Shown piece by piece: positions 1 to 8,182 of a stretch of 64,000 bases of DNA. The notes under the pieces are model-generated. The model searched no databases. It was given only the letters and a program-made list of their open reading frames with translations, and was not told where the DNA came from. The translations under genes were made by a program, and so were the position numbers. Location of the stretch: NCBI GenBank assembly GCA_028293125.1, contig JAQGPJ010000010.1:88954-152953 (forward strand). The letters are read 5' to 3'. Source of the DNA: Verrucomicrobiales bacterium. GTDB taxonomy: Bacteria; Verrucomicrobiota; Verrucomicrobiia; Verrucomicrobiales; V1-33. Positions within the stretch are counted from its first letter, which is position 1; every line of letters starts with the position of its first letter.

Positions 1-743
1 GTGAAGTTGATGCCCTCGCCGTAGGCCCCGTCGGTGGTGAAGGTGCGGCCCCACTGGTCCCAGACCATGCCCCAGGGATTCACCTGGCCCATGGAGAAAA
101 CCTCCAGTTTCCCGGACTCCGGACGGAACTGCCACCAGCCGCTGCCCAGCAGGCGGCGGGGACCGAAGGGAGTCTCGATATGAGAATGGATGTAGACACT
201 CTGGGCGAAATACACATTGCCGTCCGGCCCGCGCTTGATGCTGTGGAGAATGTGGTGCGTGTCCTCGGTGCCGAAGCCGCTGAGCAGCACCTTGGTCTCA
301 TCCGCCCGGCCGTCGCCGTCGGTGTCCTTCATGAACAGCAGCTCGGTGCTGTTGGCCACGTAGGCCCCGCCATCGCCCGGCATGATGCCTGTGGGAACAA
401 GCAGGCCCTCGTAAAAGACGGTGGACTTGTCAGCCACGCCGTCGCCGTTGGTATCCTCCACCACCAGGATGCGGTCGGCCTGGGGCTGGCCGGGCTTGAT
501 CTGGGGGTAGATGGCGCTGCTGGCCACCCACAGCCGGCCCTTCTCATCCCACGACATCTGGATGGGTTTGGCGATGAGCGGCTCCTGGGCGAAAAGGTTG
601 ATCTCCAAGCCGGGGGCCAGCTCGAAGGAGGCCTGCTCTGAGGCTGGGTCAACCGGGGGCAACTCCTTTAAATCGCGCTGCGCCCAGACCGGCGCGGTGA
701 ACGCGAGCGACAGCATCACATGGGGAAAAATCCTCTTGTCCAT
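1..743 (-). CDS. PVC-type putative membrane-bound dehydrogenase, N-terminal part (cut by window edge)
   Basis: About 247 residues are visible; the rest lies beyond the left edge. The N-terminus starts with a basic residue pair and a hydrophobic stretch ending VWAQ, which fits a Sec signal peptide. The mature part has the repeated pattern of a beta-propeller: FELAPGLEINLFAQEP near residue 40, then DTNGDGVADKSTVF and DTDGDGRADETKVL blades with calcium-loop-like Asp/Gly spacing. This matches the putative membrane-bound dehydrogenase domain that is expanded in Planctomycetes and Verrucomicrobia, where it is often followed by HEAT repeats and a cytochrome c domain. Those parts cannot be checked here. 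It lies 63 bases downstream of an SGNH-like gene on the same strand, a pairing typical of PVC genomes. Substrate is unknown; periplasmic sugar or alcohol oxidation is the family assumption. Confidence 0.8.
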   Translation of the reverse strand, partial: MDKRIFPHVMLSLAFTAPVWAQRDLKELPPVDPASEQASFELAPGLEINLFAQEPLIAKPIQMSWDEKGRLWVASSAIYPQIKPGQPQADRILVVEDTNGDGVADKSTVFYEGLLVPTGIMPGDGGAYVANSTELLFMKDTDGDGRADETKVLLSGFGTEDTHHILHSIKRGPDGNVYFAQSVYIHSHIETPFGPRRLLGSGWWQFRPESGKLEVFSMGQVNPWGMVWDQWGRTFTTDGAYGEGINF

Positions 744-806
744 AACAAAATCTGATCAGAAAACGGGAACGGAAAATCTTTGGGAAAAACGGACCGGGCG
801 GCGGGG

Positions 807-1715
807 TTATTTTTTGCCCAGCAGCGTCTGGATGGCGGCGTCCTTTTCAGCGACCAGCGGCTCGAACAGCTGCACTTCGGAGGCGTTGTTGCCCTGCTCG
901 TGCTTCCGCGATCCGAAGAGGTAGATCTCGTTCTGGGGACGCCAGCGGTAAAAGAAAAGCTGGTTCTTCTGCTGCACCAGGCCCCGCAGGCCGCCGGGGG
1001 CGGGCGCGGGGGCGGCGGGGACCTGCAGGGCTTTCAGAAACGCCGGGGCGATGGCGGCATAGCCGGACTCCGTGAAGGTTACCCCGTTGGAGGAGTCCAC
1101 CTTCAGGCCGGTCATGGCCCCGTAAAGATCGCCGTAGCGCAGGCCGCGTTCCTTCGCGAAGGCGGCAATGGCTTTGCCGGTGGACGCGACATCCTGGTTG
1201 TGGGTCGTCAGGTCAGGGAAGGGGGGCGGCAGGGTCTGGGTGGCCGGAGGGCCGACCAGCACCACGCCGGCGCCGCCCGTGCTCTCCTTCACCATGTCGA
1301 GGAGTTTGCCGTAGGCGGCCAGGAAATCCGCATGACCGGCTTGGCCTTTCCAAGCGTCCACCGCGCCGTAGCTGCAGATGACGACCGTCGGCTTCAGATT
1401 GGCCAGCAGGGTTTTCAAGCGCTCAAACCCCTCCGCCGGCGGGCCAAAGTAGGAGCGGCTTTCACAACGCGGTGTGTCGCCCGACCAGCCGAGATTGCGG
1501 AATTTGATGTTCTTTCCGGCGTAAGCGGCGGTGAGGGCGGTCTCCAAGTGGCCGTAATTTCCATCCCGCTCGATCAGGGTGTCGCCCAGCAGCACCACGA
1601 GATCATTGTTCTCCAGCGCCAGCGGCCCCTCCAGCGGCAGCGGGCGGGCTCCGGCCAACGGAGCCGCCAGAAATCCGAGACAACCAACCAGCGGTAAAAA
1701 CAGGGGACGCAGCAT
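807..1715 (-). CDS. SGNH/GDSL-like hydrolase family protein with altered catalytic residues
   Basis: The protein has 302 residues from ATG at 1715; another ATG at 1730 is possible. A signal peptide covers roughly residues 1-23. Block I reads VVLLGDTLIER (residues 40-50), so the usual nucleophile Ser of GDS is Thr. NLGWSGDT follows in block II. Near the C-terminus, where active members have Asp-x-x-His, the sequence is NGVTFTESGY and no His is present. The last 60 residues contain the QQKNQLFFYRWRPQNEIYLF and HEQGNNA stretch shared by the SGNH proteins that travel with PVC membrane-bound dehydrogenases. The truncated dehydrogenase at 1-743 is directly downstream on the same strand. The protein is probably secreted. 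Esterase activity is doubtful because two catalytic positions differ. Confidence 0.8.
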   Translation of the reverse strand: MLRPLFLPLVGCLGFLAAPLAGARPLPLEGPLALENNDLVVLLGDTLIERDGNYGHLETALTAAYAGKNIKFRNLGWSGDTPRCESRSYFGPPAEGFERLKTLLANLKPTVVICSYGAVDAWKGQAGHADFLAAYGKLLDMVKESTGGAGVVLVGPPATQTLPPPFPDLTTHNQDVASTGKAIAAFAKERGLRYGDLYGAMTGLKVDSSNGVTFTESGYAAIAPAFLKALQVPAAPAPAPGGLRGLVQQKNQLFFYRWRPQNEIYLFGSRKHEQGNNASEVQLFEPLVAEKDAAIQTLLGKK

Positions 1716-1980
1716 GACAGTGGAAAACATTTGAAAATTCAGGCCCCGGAATACGGTGGCCCGGCGGCGATCCTTGCGAAAACCGCGCCGGAGTGTCGAG
1801 ACTTCATTTTTCACTCCCGGACAGTCCCCGCCGCGCCGGGTGGAAAAGCACGGGCTGAAAGCGGACCGGAGCGCGATTCCAGTGGACAAGGCGGGCGCTC
1901 TTTCCGAACCATGGCGGCCTGATTTCCCGCCGCGCCGCAGTTTTTCCCTCCAGTCCCGTTATTTTTTCCCCGCCGCCATC

Positions 1981-3087
1981 ATGAAATACCCGCTGCCTGT
2001 TCTGGAAAACGATGATGAGGTGCCCTCCCCGGCGCTGCTGATCCATTGGGAACGGGTGGAGGAGAATCTGCGGCGGATGATTGCCATGGCCGGCGGGTCA
2101 GAGCGGCTGAGGCCGCATGTGAAAACACACAAGCTGCCGCAAATCGTCGCCTGGCAGGTTTCGCAAGGGATCACCAAATGCAAATGTGCCACCATCGCCG
2201 AAGCCGAAATGGCGGCGGAGGCCGGAGCGCGGGATGTGCTGCTGGCCGCGCCGCTGGCCGGACCGAACATCGCGCGGTTTCTCAGTCTGCAGGCCGGTTT
2301 TCCCGAAGTGGCATTCTCCGCCCTGGTGGACGACGTCGATGCCTTGGAGGCGCTGAACGCCGCCGCGGTGGCGGTGGGCCGGACGGCGGAGGTGCTGGTG
2401 GACTTGGATATTGGCCAGCGGCGCACCGGCGTTGCCCCTGAAAAAGCAGCGGAGCTTTACCGGCGGATGGCGACGCTGCCGGGGATCAGGCCGGGCGGAC
2501 TGCATGCTTACGACGGACATCTGACCCTGCGGGACCTCGCGGAGCGGACCGCCGCCTGCGATGCGGCGTTCCTCCAGGTGGAGACGCTGCGTGAGGAACT
2601 GCTGGCGGCGGGCTTGCCCGTGCCCCGTGTGGTGGCCGGCGGCACGCCGACTTTTCCCATTCATGCCCGCCGCCAGGGCGTGGAGTGCAGCCCGGGCACC
2701 TGCGTGCTGTGGGACGCCGGGTATGACACCCATCTGCCCGATCTCGACTTCCTCCCCGCCGCCGTGGTGCTGACCCGCGTGATCAGCCGGCCCGGCAGCG
2801 GCCGGATCTGCCTGGACCTCGGGCACAAGGCCGTTGCCAGTGAAATGCCGCATCCGCGGGTGATTTTTCCCACACTGCCGGACGCCTGCGCCGTGATGCA
2901 CAGTGAGGAGCACCTCGTGCTGGAGACGGAGCGGACCGCCGATTTCCCCGTGGGCACGGCCCTTTACGGGATTCCCTGGCATATTTGCCCCACCGTGGCG
3001 CTGCACAGCGCAATTTTTCTGGTCAAAAACGGCCGGACTGTTGATGAATGGCAGGTAAAGGCGCGTGCACGCCGGCTTACCTATTAA
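1981..3087 (+). CDS. PLP-dependent D-serine/D-threonine lyase family protein (D-threonine aldolase / D-serine dehydratase-like)
   Basis: The protein has 368 residues. The N-terminal alanine-racemase-like TIM barrel carries the PLP lysine in RPHVKTHK (Lys48). The C-terminal domain holds His and Cys spaced as H-x-C in PWHICPT (about residues 334-336), the metal-ligand signature of eukaryotic-type D-serine dehydratase and D-threonine aldolase. Family members cleave D-threonine to glycine and acetaldehyde or dehydrate D-serine to pyruvate and ammonia, using PLP and a divalent metal. The sequence does not decide between the two. The frame is open upstream to 1756, but ATG at 1981 begins the conserved sequence. 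It is only 3 bases upstream of a GntP-type permease, a family that includes the D-serine transporter DsdX, so it is probably the first gene of a D-amino-acid operon. Confidence 0.85.
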   Translation: MKYPLPVLENDDEVPSPALLIHWERVEENLRRMIAMAGGSERLRPHVKTHKLPQIVAWQVSQGITKCKCATIAEAEMAAEAGARDVLLAAPLAGPNIARFLSLQAGFPEVAFSALVDDVDALEALNAAAVAVGRTAEVLVDLDIGQRRTGVAPEKAAELYRRMATLPGIRPGGLHAYDGHLTLRDLAERTAACDAAFLQVETLREELLAAGLPVPRVVAGGTPTFPIHARRQGVECSPGTCVLWDAGYDTHLPDLDFLPAAVVLTRVISRPGSGRICLDLGHKAVASEMPHPRVIFPTLPDACAVMHSEEHLVLETERTADFPVGTALYGIPWHICPTVALHSAIFLVKNGRTVDEWQVKARARRLTY

Positions 3088-3090
3088 ACC

Positions 3091-4527
3091 ATGCCCGATC
3101 CCACCTTCCTCCTCTTCCTCGCTCTCGGTGCCATCGCGGTTCTGGTGCTGCTCGTCACCTGGCGGAAGGTGAACGCGTTTCTGGCCCTGATGGTCGCGGC
3201 CTTGGTGGTCGGGGTGGGGGCGGGATTTCCGGTGGCTGCCACCCCTTCAGCCGCCCCGCCGGCTGCCAGGGCCGCCGGGGCTGCAGCCGCCGCAGCGGGC
3301 CAGTCCCTTTATGAGCGTGCGGGCATGGCGCTGAAGTTTTTCCAGGACGGCATGGGGGCCACCCTGGGCGGCATCGCGGCGGTCATTGCCCTGGGGGCCA
3401 TGCTGGGCAAGCTGCTGGCGGAATCCGGCGGGGCCAAAGTGCTGGCGGTGCGCTTCAGTGCCTTTTTCGGTCCCCAGCGTGTGGGCTGGTGCATCGCGGC
3501 CCTGGCGGTCGCGGTGGGTTTGGTGACCTGGTTCGCGGTGGGTCTGCTGCTGCTGCTGCCGGTGCTGATCACGCTTTCAAAGGAGACGAAGCGTCCTTTT
3601 CTGCTGCTGGCCATTCCGCTGCTCTCCTTCCTCTCCGTCATGCACGGCCTGATGCCCCCGCATCCGGGGCCGGTGGTCGCCATCTCGGCGCTGGGCGCCA
3701 ATACCGGCGCGGTGCTCGGTTACGGCTTTCTGGTCGGTCTGCCCACCGCCGCGATTGCCGGACCGATCTTTGCCCGCTGGGTGACGCGGTATGTGTCGGC
3801 GGCCGCGCCGGAGCTGGCTCCGGACCAGAATGCGGACCGGCCAACTCCCGGCTTCGGCGTGACGATGTTCACCATCACGCTCCCCGTGGCTCTGATGCTG
3901 CTGGCCACCGCCGTGGAGCTGGTGCCGGCGGCAAACTTGGCGGCCGGTCATGCGGTGCGGAAGCTGGCCAAGTTTCTGGGGGATCCCGTTTTCGCCCTGA
4001 CAGCGGCGGTTTTTGTGGGGGTGTTCATGCTTCAGCGGTCCTGTAAATTCACCCGCAAACAGGCTTGGGCCTTCACCGAGCAAAGCATCGCGGGCATCGG
4101 TATGACGCTTCTGGTGGTCGGCGGCGGCGGCGGTTTTGCCCGCGTGCTGAAGGAATCCGGAGTCTCCAACGCCATGGGGCATTTGGCGGGGACGCTGCAT
4201 CTGCCTCCATTGATTTATGGCTGGATGGTGGCCGCCTTCATCCGGGTGGCCACGGGATCGGCCACGGTGGCCATCACCACCGCTGCGGGCATCCTTGTGC
4301 CGCTGGTGGCCGGCGATCCCACCATCCATAAGGAGATGCTGGTGCTTTCCATCGGCTGCGGCTCGCTTTTCCTGTCACATCTGAACGACGGCGGATTCTG
4401 GATCGTCAAGGAGTCACTGGGCCTGACCGTCGGCCAGACCCTGCGCACTTGGACGATCACGGAAACCTTGGTTGGCATCTGCGGCCTGGGGGTGGTGCTG
4501 GTGGTCGATTTCCTGCTCCGGCTCTGA
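3091..4527 (+). CDS. GntP-family permease (gluconate/D-serine DsdX type)
   Basis: The protein has 478 residues and about twelve hydrophobic segments spread over its length. A variable Ala-rich loop lies around residues 48-75. Recognisable GntP features include GKLLAESGGAKVLA near residue 110, the LMPPHPGPV loop near residue 190 and RVATGSATVAITTAAGI near residue 385. GntP members are proton symporters for gluconate, idonate or D-serine in the inner membrane. Because the start is 3 bases after a PLP D-amino-acid lyase and an M19 dipeptidase follows 50 bases downstream, import of D-serine or D-threonine (the DsdX role) is more likely here than gluconate. No gluconate kinase or dehydratase is present in the window. 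The specificity is inference from context. Confidence 0.85.
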   Translation: MPDPTFLLFLALGAIAVLVLLVTWRKVNAFLALMVAALVVGVGAGFPVAATPSAAPPAARAAGAAAAAAGQSLYERAGMALKFFQDGMGATLGGIAAVIALGAMLGKLLAESGGAKVLAVRFSAFFGPQRVGWCIAALAVAVGLVTWFAVGLLLLLPVLITLSKETKRPFLLLAIPLLSFLSVMHGLMPPHPGPVVAISALGANTGAVLGYGFLVGLPTAAIAGPIFARWVTRYVSAAAPELAPDQNADRPTPGFGVTMFTITLPVALMLLATAVELVPAANLAAGHAVRKLAKFLGDPVFALTAAVFVGVFMLQRSCKFTRKQAWAFTEQSIAGIGMTLLVVGGGGGFARVLKESGVSNAMGHLAGTLHLPPLIYGWMVAAFIRVATGSATVAITTAAGILVPLVAGDPTIHKEMLVLSIGCGSLFLSHLNDGGFWIVKESLGLTVGQTLRTWTITETLVGICGLGVVLVVDFLLRL

Positions 4528-4577
4528 ACGCTGCCCATCCATTGCACTTCACTCCGCCGCGCTCCCTTCCTCCCGAT

Positions 4578-5678
4578 ATGCACAGCCGCTTTATTTTTGA
4601 TGCCCATCTCGATCTGGCCATGAACGCCATCGAGTGGAACCGCGACCTGCGGCTCCCGCTGGAGGAGGTGCGCGCCACCGAGGCCCATTTGAAGGACAAG
4701 CCGGACCGGGGACATGGCACGGTGACCCTGCCGGAAATGCGCCGCGCGGGCATCGGCCTGTGCGTCGCCACCCAGATCGCGCGGCTGGAGCACAATGCCT
4801 GGAGCCCGGTCTTCGGCTGGAGATCATCCCCTCAGGCGTGGGCTGCAACCCAAGGGCAGCGGGCGTGGTATCAAGCCATGGAGGAGTGCGGGGAGATGGT
4901 CAATATCCGCGACACTGCGGGTCTGGAGGCGCATCTGGCGCGCTGGGCGGAGGCGGGACCGGACGGGGCTGAAAATGCTAATCTGCCGGTGGGCTATATC
5001 CTCAGTCTGGAGGGAGCGGATTCTCTGCTGTCCATCAGTCATTTGGAGCGTGCTTGGGAATACGGACTGCGGGCCATCGGGCCGGCCCATTATGGACCGG
5101 GCGTATATGCCCAAGGGACGGATGCCACCGGTGGATTTCCTCCGGGCGGTTTTGAGCTTCTGAAGGAATGCGGACGCCTGGGCCTGATCCTGGATGCCAC
5201 CCATCTCAGCGACGACTGCTTTTGGCAGGCCATGGAAAAGTATGAGGGACCGGTCTGGGCCAGCCACCACAATGCCCGCGCCCTCGTGCCCCACCAGCGC
5301 CAGCTCAGCGACGATATGTTCCGCGCCCTCGCGGACCGCGGGGCCGTGGTGGGGCTGGCCCTCGACGCCTGGATGATGGTGCCGGGCTGGGTCCGGGGGC
5401 AAACCACCCCTCAATCCGCCGGTCTGTATCTCGAAAAACTGGCCGACCACCTCGACCACTTCTGCCAGCTTGCCGGCAATGCGGAGCACGTCGGCATCGG
5501 CACCGATCTGGACGGGGCCTTCGGCACTGAGCAGACCCCGCAGGACCTCGGTTCCATCGCCGGCCTGCAGAAACTCCCCGCCATCCTGGCCGCCCGCGGT
5601 TACCTCGAATCCGACATCACTGGCATCCTCAGCGGCAATTTCCTGCGCTTCCTGCGTGGGGCGTGGGCTGAAGGCTAG
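4578..5678 (+). CDS. Membrane dipeptidase family protein (peptidase M19)
   Basis: The protein has 366 residues. The zinc site is recognisable: His10 and Asp12 in FDAHLD, the bridging Glu145 in LSLEGADSL, His209 in DATHLSD and His230 in ASHHNAR. This is the M19 amidohydrolase-fold family, which includes renal dipeptidase and bacterial dipeptidases. Members hydrolyse dipeptides and are notable for accepting a D-residue at the C-terminal position. No signal peptide is seen, so it is probably cytoplasmic. The start ATG at 4578 is preceded by a C/T-rich stretch rather than a Shine-Dalgarno sequence. It is the third gene of the D-amino-acid cassette, and a role in releasing D-amino acids from imported dipeptides for the upstream lyase is a reasonable inference. 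Confidence 0.9.
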   Translation: MHSRFIFDAHLDLAMNAIEWNRDLRLPLEEVRATEAHLKDKPDRGHGTVTLPEMRRAGIGLCVATQIARLEHNAWSPVFGWRSSPQAWAATQGQRAWYQAMEECGEMVNIRDTAGLEAHLARWAEAGPDGAENANLPVGYILSLEGADSLLSISHLERAWEYGLRAIGPAHYGPGVYAQGTDATGGFPPGGFELLKECGRLGLILDATHLSDDCFWQAMEKYEGPVWASHHNARALVPHQRQLSDDMFRALADRGAVVGLALDAWMMVPGWVRGQTTPQSAGLYLEKLADHLDHFCQLAGNAEHVGIGTDLDGAFGTEQTPQDLGSIAGLQKLPAILAARGYLESDITGILSGNFLRFLRGAWAEG

Positions 5679-5861
5679 CATTTCAAAAGCCTCCGCACCC
5701 CATATCCGCTTCCCGCTATGACCATTGTGGTGATCTGCGATGATGATTCCCTGATCCGTTTCGGGTGAGAGGCGGTGGCATCGCCGGGCCATGAGATTTC
5801 ATGGAAAAAACGCCCCGCTCCGCACGGGGGTATGGCATGTTGCCGGAAATTGAAAATCCCT

Positions 5862-8066
5862 ATGCTGCGGACGCTGATTTTTTCCCTCCTGACATTTTAC
5901 GGCATCGCCGCCGGTCCGGCGCGGGGACAGGAGCGGGTGCCGTGGATCAACACCCGGCTGAAGGGCTCCCCGGATCCGCCGCCGGAGATGGTGGCGGTGA
6001 GGGCGTTTCCAAAGCTGGAGGTGAAGCGGCCGGTGGCGGTCGAGTGGGAGCCGGGGACGGACCGGCTGATGTTTGTGCAGAATTTGGCATGGGATGTGTA
6101 CCGCTCCGCGCTGCGGCGGTTTGTGATCCGGGAGGAGGTGGCGGAGTCGGAGCTGCTGCTGGAGCTGCCGGAGGGCGAACTGGCCTACGGTTTGTGTTTC
6201 CATCCGAAGTTCGCGGAGAACGGGTATTTTTACCTGGGCCGGAACGGGAAGGGGCCGGGGGAGAAAATCCATTCGCGCATTGTGCGCTACACCCTGTCGC
6301 GGCAGGCTCCTTGGCGCATCGCGGAGGGATCGGAGCGCACCATCATCCAATGGGAATCCAACGGCCACAACGGTGCGGCCGCTGTTTTCGGCAACGATGG
6401 CATGCTCTACGTCACCAGCGGTGACGGCACGGCGCAGAATGACGGAGACAATGCCGGACAGAATCTGGCGCTGATGCGGTCCAAGATCCTGCGCATCGAC
6501 GTGGACGGCGCGCCGTCGGACAAACCCTACGTGGTGCCGCCGGACAACCCGTTTGTGGGCCAGGAGGGTATTGTCCCGGAAACTTGGGCCTATGGACTGA
6601 GGAATCCGTGGCGGATCACGAGCGACCCCATGACCGGTCAGATCTGGGCCGGGCAGAACGGCCAGGATCTGCGGGAGTACGCCAACCTGATCGTGCGCGG
6701 GGCCAACTACGGCTGGAGCGAATACGAGGGCAGCCGCTTGTTCATCCCCGGCCGCCTGGCGGGTCCGGCCCCCTTCACACCGCCGACCATCGAGCATGAC
6801 CACTCCCTGTTCCGGTCGCTGACCGGCGGCTTCGTTTACCGGGGTGAACGCTTTCCGGAACTGGCCGGGGCTTACTTGTATGGAGACTACGGCACAGGCC
6901 GGGTGTGGGCGGCGAAGCACGACGGCACGCGGCTGCTGTGGAACCGCGAGCTGGCGGACACTCCGCTGGCCATCGCGGGGTTCGGCACCGATCCGGAGGG
7001 CAATATTCTTCTGGCCGACCATCTGGGTGATGCCATTTGCCGACTGGAGCCTGCTCCTCCTCCCACGCCAACGGCGCAGCCCTTTCCCGTGCGGCTGAGT
7101 GAAACCGGCCTCTTCACCTCCACCGCTGATCTGACGCCGGCTCCCGGTGTGCGTGCCTACGAAATCAATGCTCCGGCCTGGCATGATGGCGCAGTGTCCT
7201 CGCGGCTGCTGGCCCTGCCGGGAACGGAGGCGGCGGAATTTCCGACGGACGGCGGCGGTGCTTGGAAGCCGCTGAATTTCCCCAATGGCACCGCCTTGGT
7301 GCAGACGCTGGTCATGCCCGCCGATCCCGCCGCAAACAGACCGGCGCGGCAGCTGGAGACACGAGTGCTGCTCAAACAGGAGAACGATTGGACCGGTTAC
7401 AGCTGGCTCTGGAACAAGGCCCAGACGGATGCGGAGCTTGTGCCCTCCGCAGGCTTGAAGGCGGACATGGGCAATGGGGAGGAATGGGCAGTGCCCACGC
7501 GCTCCGATTGTGTCACCTGCCACGCGCGCGGCGCCAATTACGCCCTGGGGCTGACGGCAGCGCAACTGAACCGCCCTCTGACACCGGACGCTGGAGGCCC
7601 AGCAGTGAATCAGTTGGTGTCGCTGGTGGAGAAGGGGTGGATCAAAACCCGCCAGCCTGATGGCAAAACCGCCGCTGTCATGCCGGCGCCGGTGGAGGAG
7701 CTGCCGCATCTGGTGGATCCTTACGACACCGCCGCCAGTCTGCCGGACCGTGCCAAGGCTTATCTGGCCACCAACTGCTCCCATTGCCACATTCCGGAGG
7801 GCGGCGGCAACTCCTCCATGAACCTCGCACCATGGGCGCAGGGCAGGGAACAGCACCTGTTCAATGAGAAGCCGCAGCACGGTGATCTGGGTCTGGCCGA
7901 TGTCCGGCTGATCCGCCCCGGCGACGCCTCCCGCTCGCTGCTTCCCGTGCGCGTGATGAGCCGGGGGCCCAATCAGATGCCGCCGCTGGGCACGCGGAAG
8001 GCGGATGCCGCCGGCATCCAGCTGCTTATCGCCTGGCTGCTGGGACTGCCGGCGGAGTCTCCATGA
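5862..8066 (+). CDS. Sugar dehydrogenase-type beta-propeller fused to a diheme c-type cytochrome domain
   Basis: The protein has 734 residues from ATG at 5862, which gives a clean signal peptide (LRTLIFSLLTFYGIAAGPARG). The frame is open upstream to 5775, but that extension is polar and would bury the signal. Residues about 40-405 form a soluble glucose dehydrogenase-like (GSDH) propeller, with SNGHNGAAAVFGNDGMLYVT and TWAYGLRNPWR motifs. Residues about 420-734 match the SO2930/HNE_0200-type cytochrome region. They include VLLKQENDWTGYSWLWN and two heme motifs, CVTCH (Cys550, Cys553, His554) and CSHCH (Cys639, Cys642, His643). The protein is probably exported and passes electrons from an oxidised sugar or alcohol to the respiratory chain. 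The substrate and the use of PQQ are not shown by the sequence. The gene stands alone on the plus strand, 183 bases after the dipeptidase. Confidence 0.85.
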   Translation: MLRTLIFSLLTFYGIAAGPARGQERVPWINTRLKGSPDPPPEMVAVRAFPKLEVKRPVAVEWEPGTDRLMFVQNLAWDVYRSALRRFVIREEVAESELLLELPEGELAYGLCFHPKFAENGYFYLGRNGKGPGEKIHSRIVRYTLSRQAPWRIAEGSERTIIQWESNGHNGAAAVFGNDGMLYVTSGDGTAQNDGDNAGQNLALMRSKILRIDVDGAPSDKPYVVPPDNPFVGQEGIVPETWAYGLRNPWRITSDPMTGQIWAGQNGQDLREYANLIVRGANYGWSEYEGSRLFIPGRLAGPAPFTPPTIEHDHSLFRSLTGGFVYRGERFPELAGAYLYGDYGTGRVWAAKHDGTRLLWNRELADTPLAIAGFGTDPEGNILLADHLGDAICRLEPAPPPTPTAQPFPVRLSETGLFTSTADLTPAPGVRAYEINAPAWHDGAVSSRLLALPGTEAAEFPTDGGGAWKPLNFPNGTALVQTLVMPADPAANRPARQLETRVLLKQENDWTGYSWLWNKAQTDAELVPSAGLKADMGNGEEWAVPTRSDCVTCHARGANYALGLTAAQLNRPLTPDAGGPAVNQLVSLVEKGWIKTRQPDGKTAAVMPAPVEELPHLVDPYDTAASLPDRAKAYLATNCSHCHIPEGGGNSSMNLAPWAQGREQHLFNEKPQHGDLGLADVRLIRPGDASRSLLPVRVMSRGPNQMPPLGTRKADAAGIQLLIAWLLGLPAESP

Positions 8067-8182
8067 AGCTTGCCTGATTTGTCTAAGAAAATGACAAAGT
8101 TTCCTGGATACGCTTTTTTCTGGCGTGTGGCGCGGGATGAGCCTACAGGGGCCAGCTGTCGCCCCCTCTCCGATCCTTCTCC

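Noticed and set aside
5799..7880. Minus-strand open frame of 693 codons antisense to the propeller-cytochrome gene
   Set aside because: Composition is Arg/His/Gln-rich with no domain, and the plus-strand frame has signal peptide, propeller and heme motifs.
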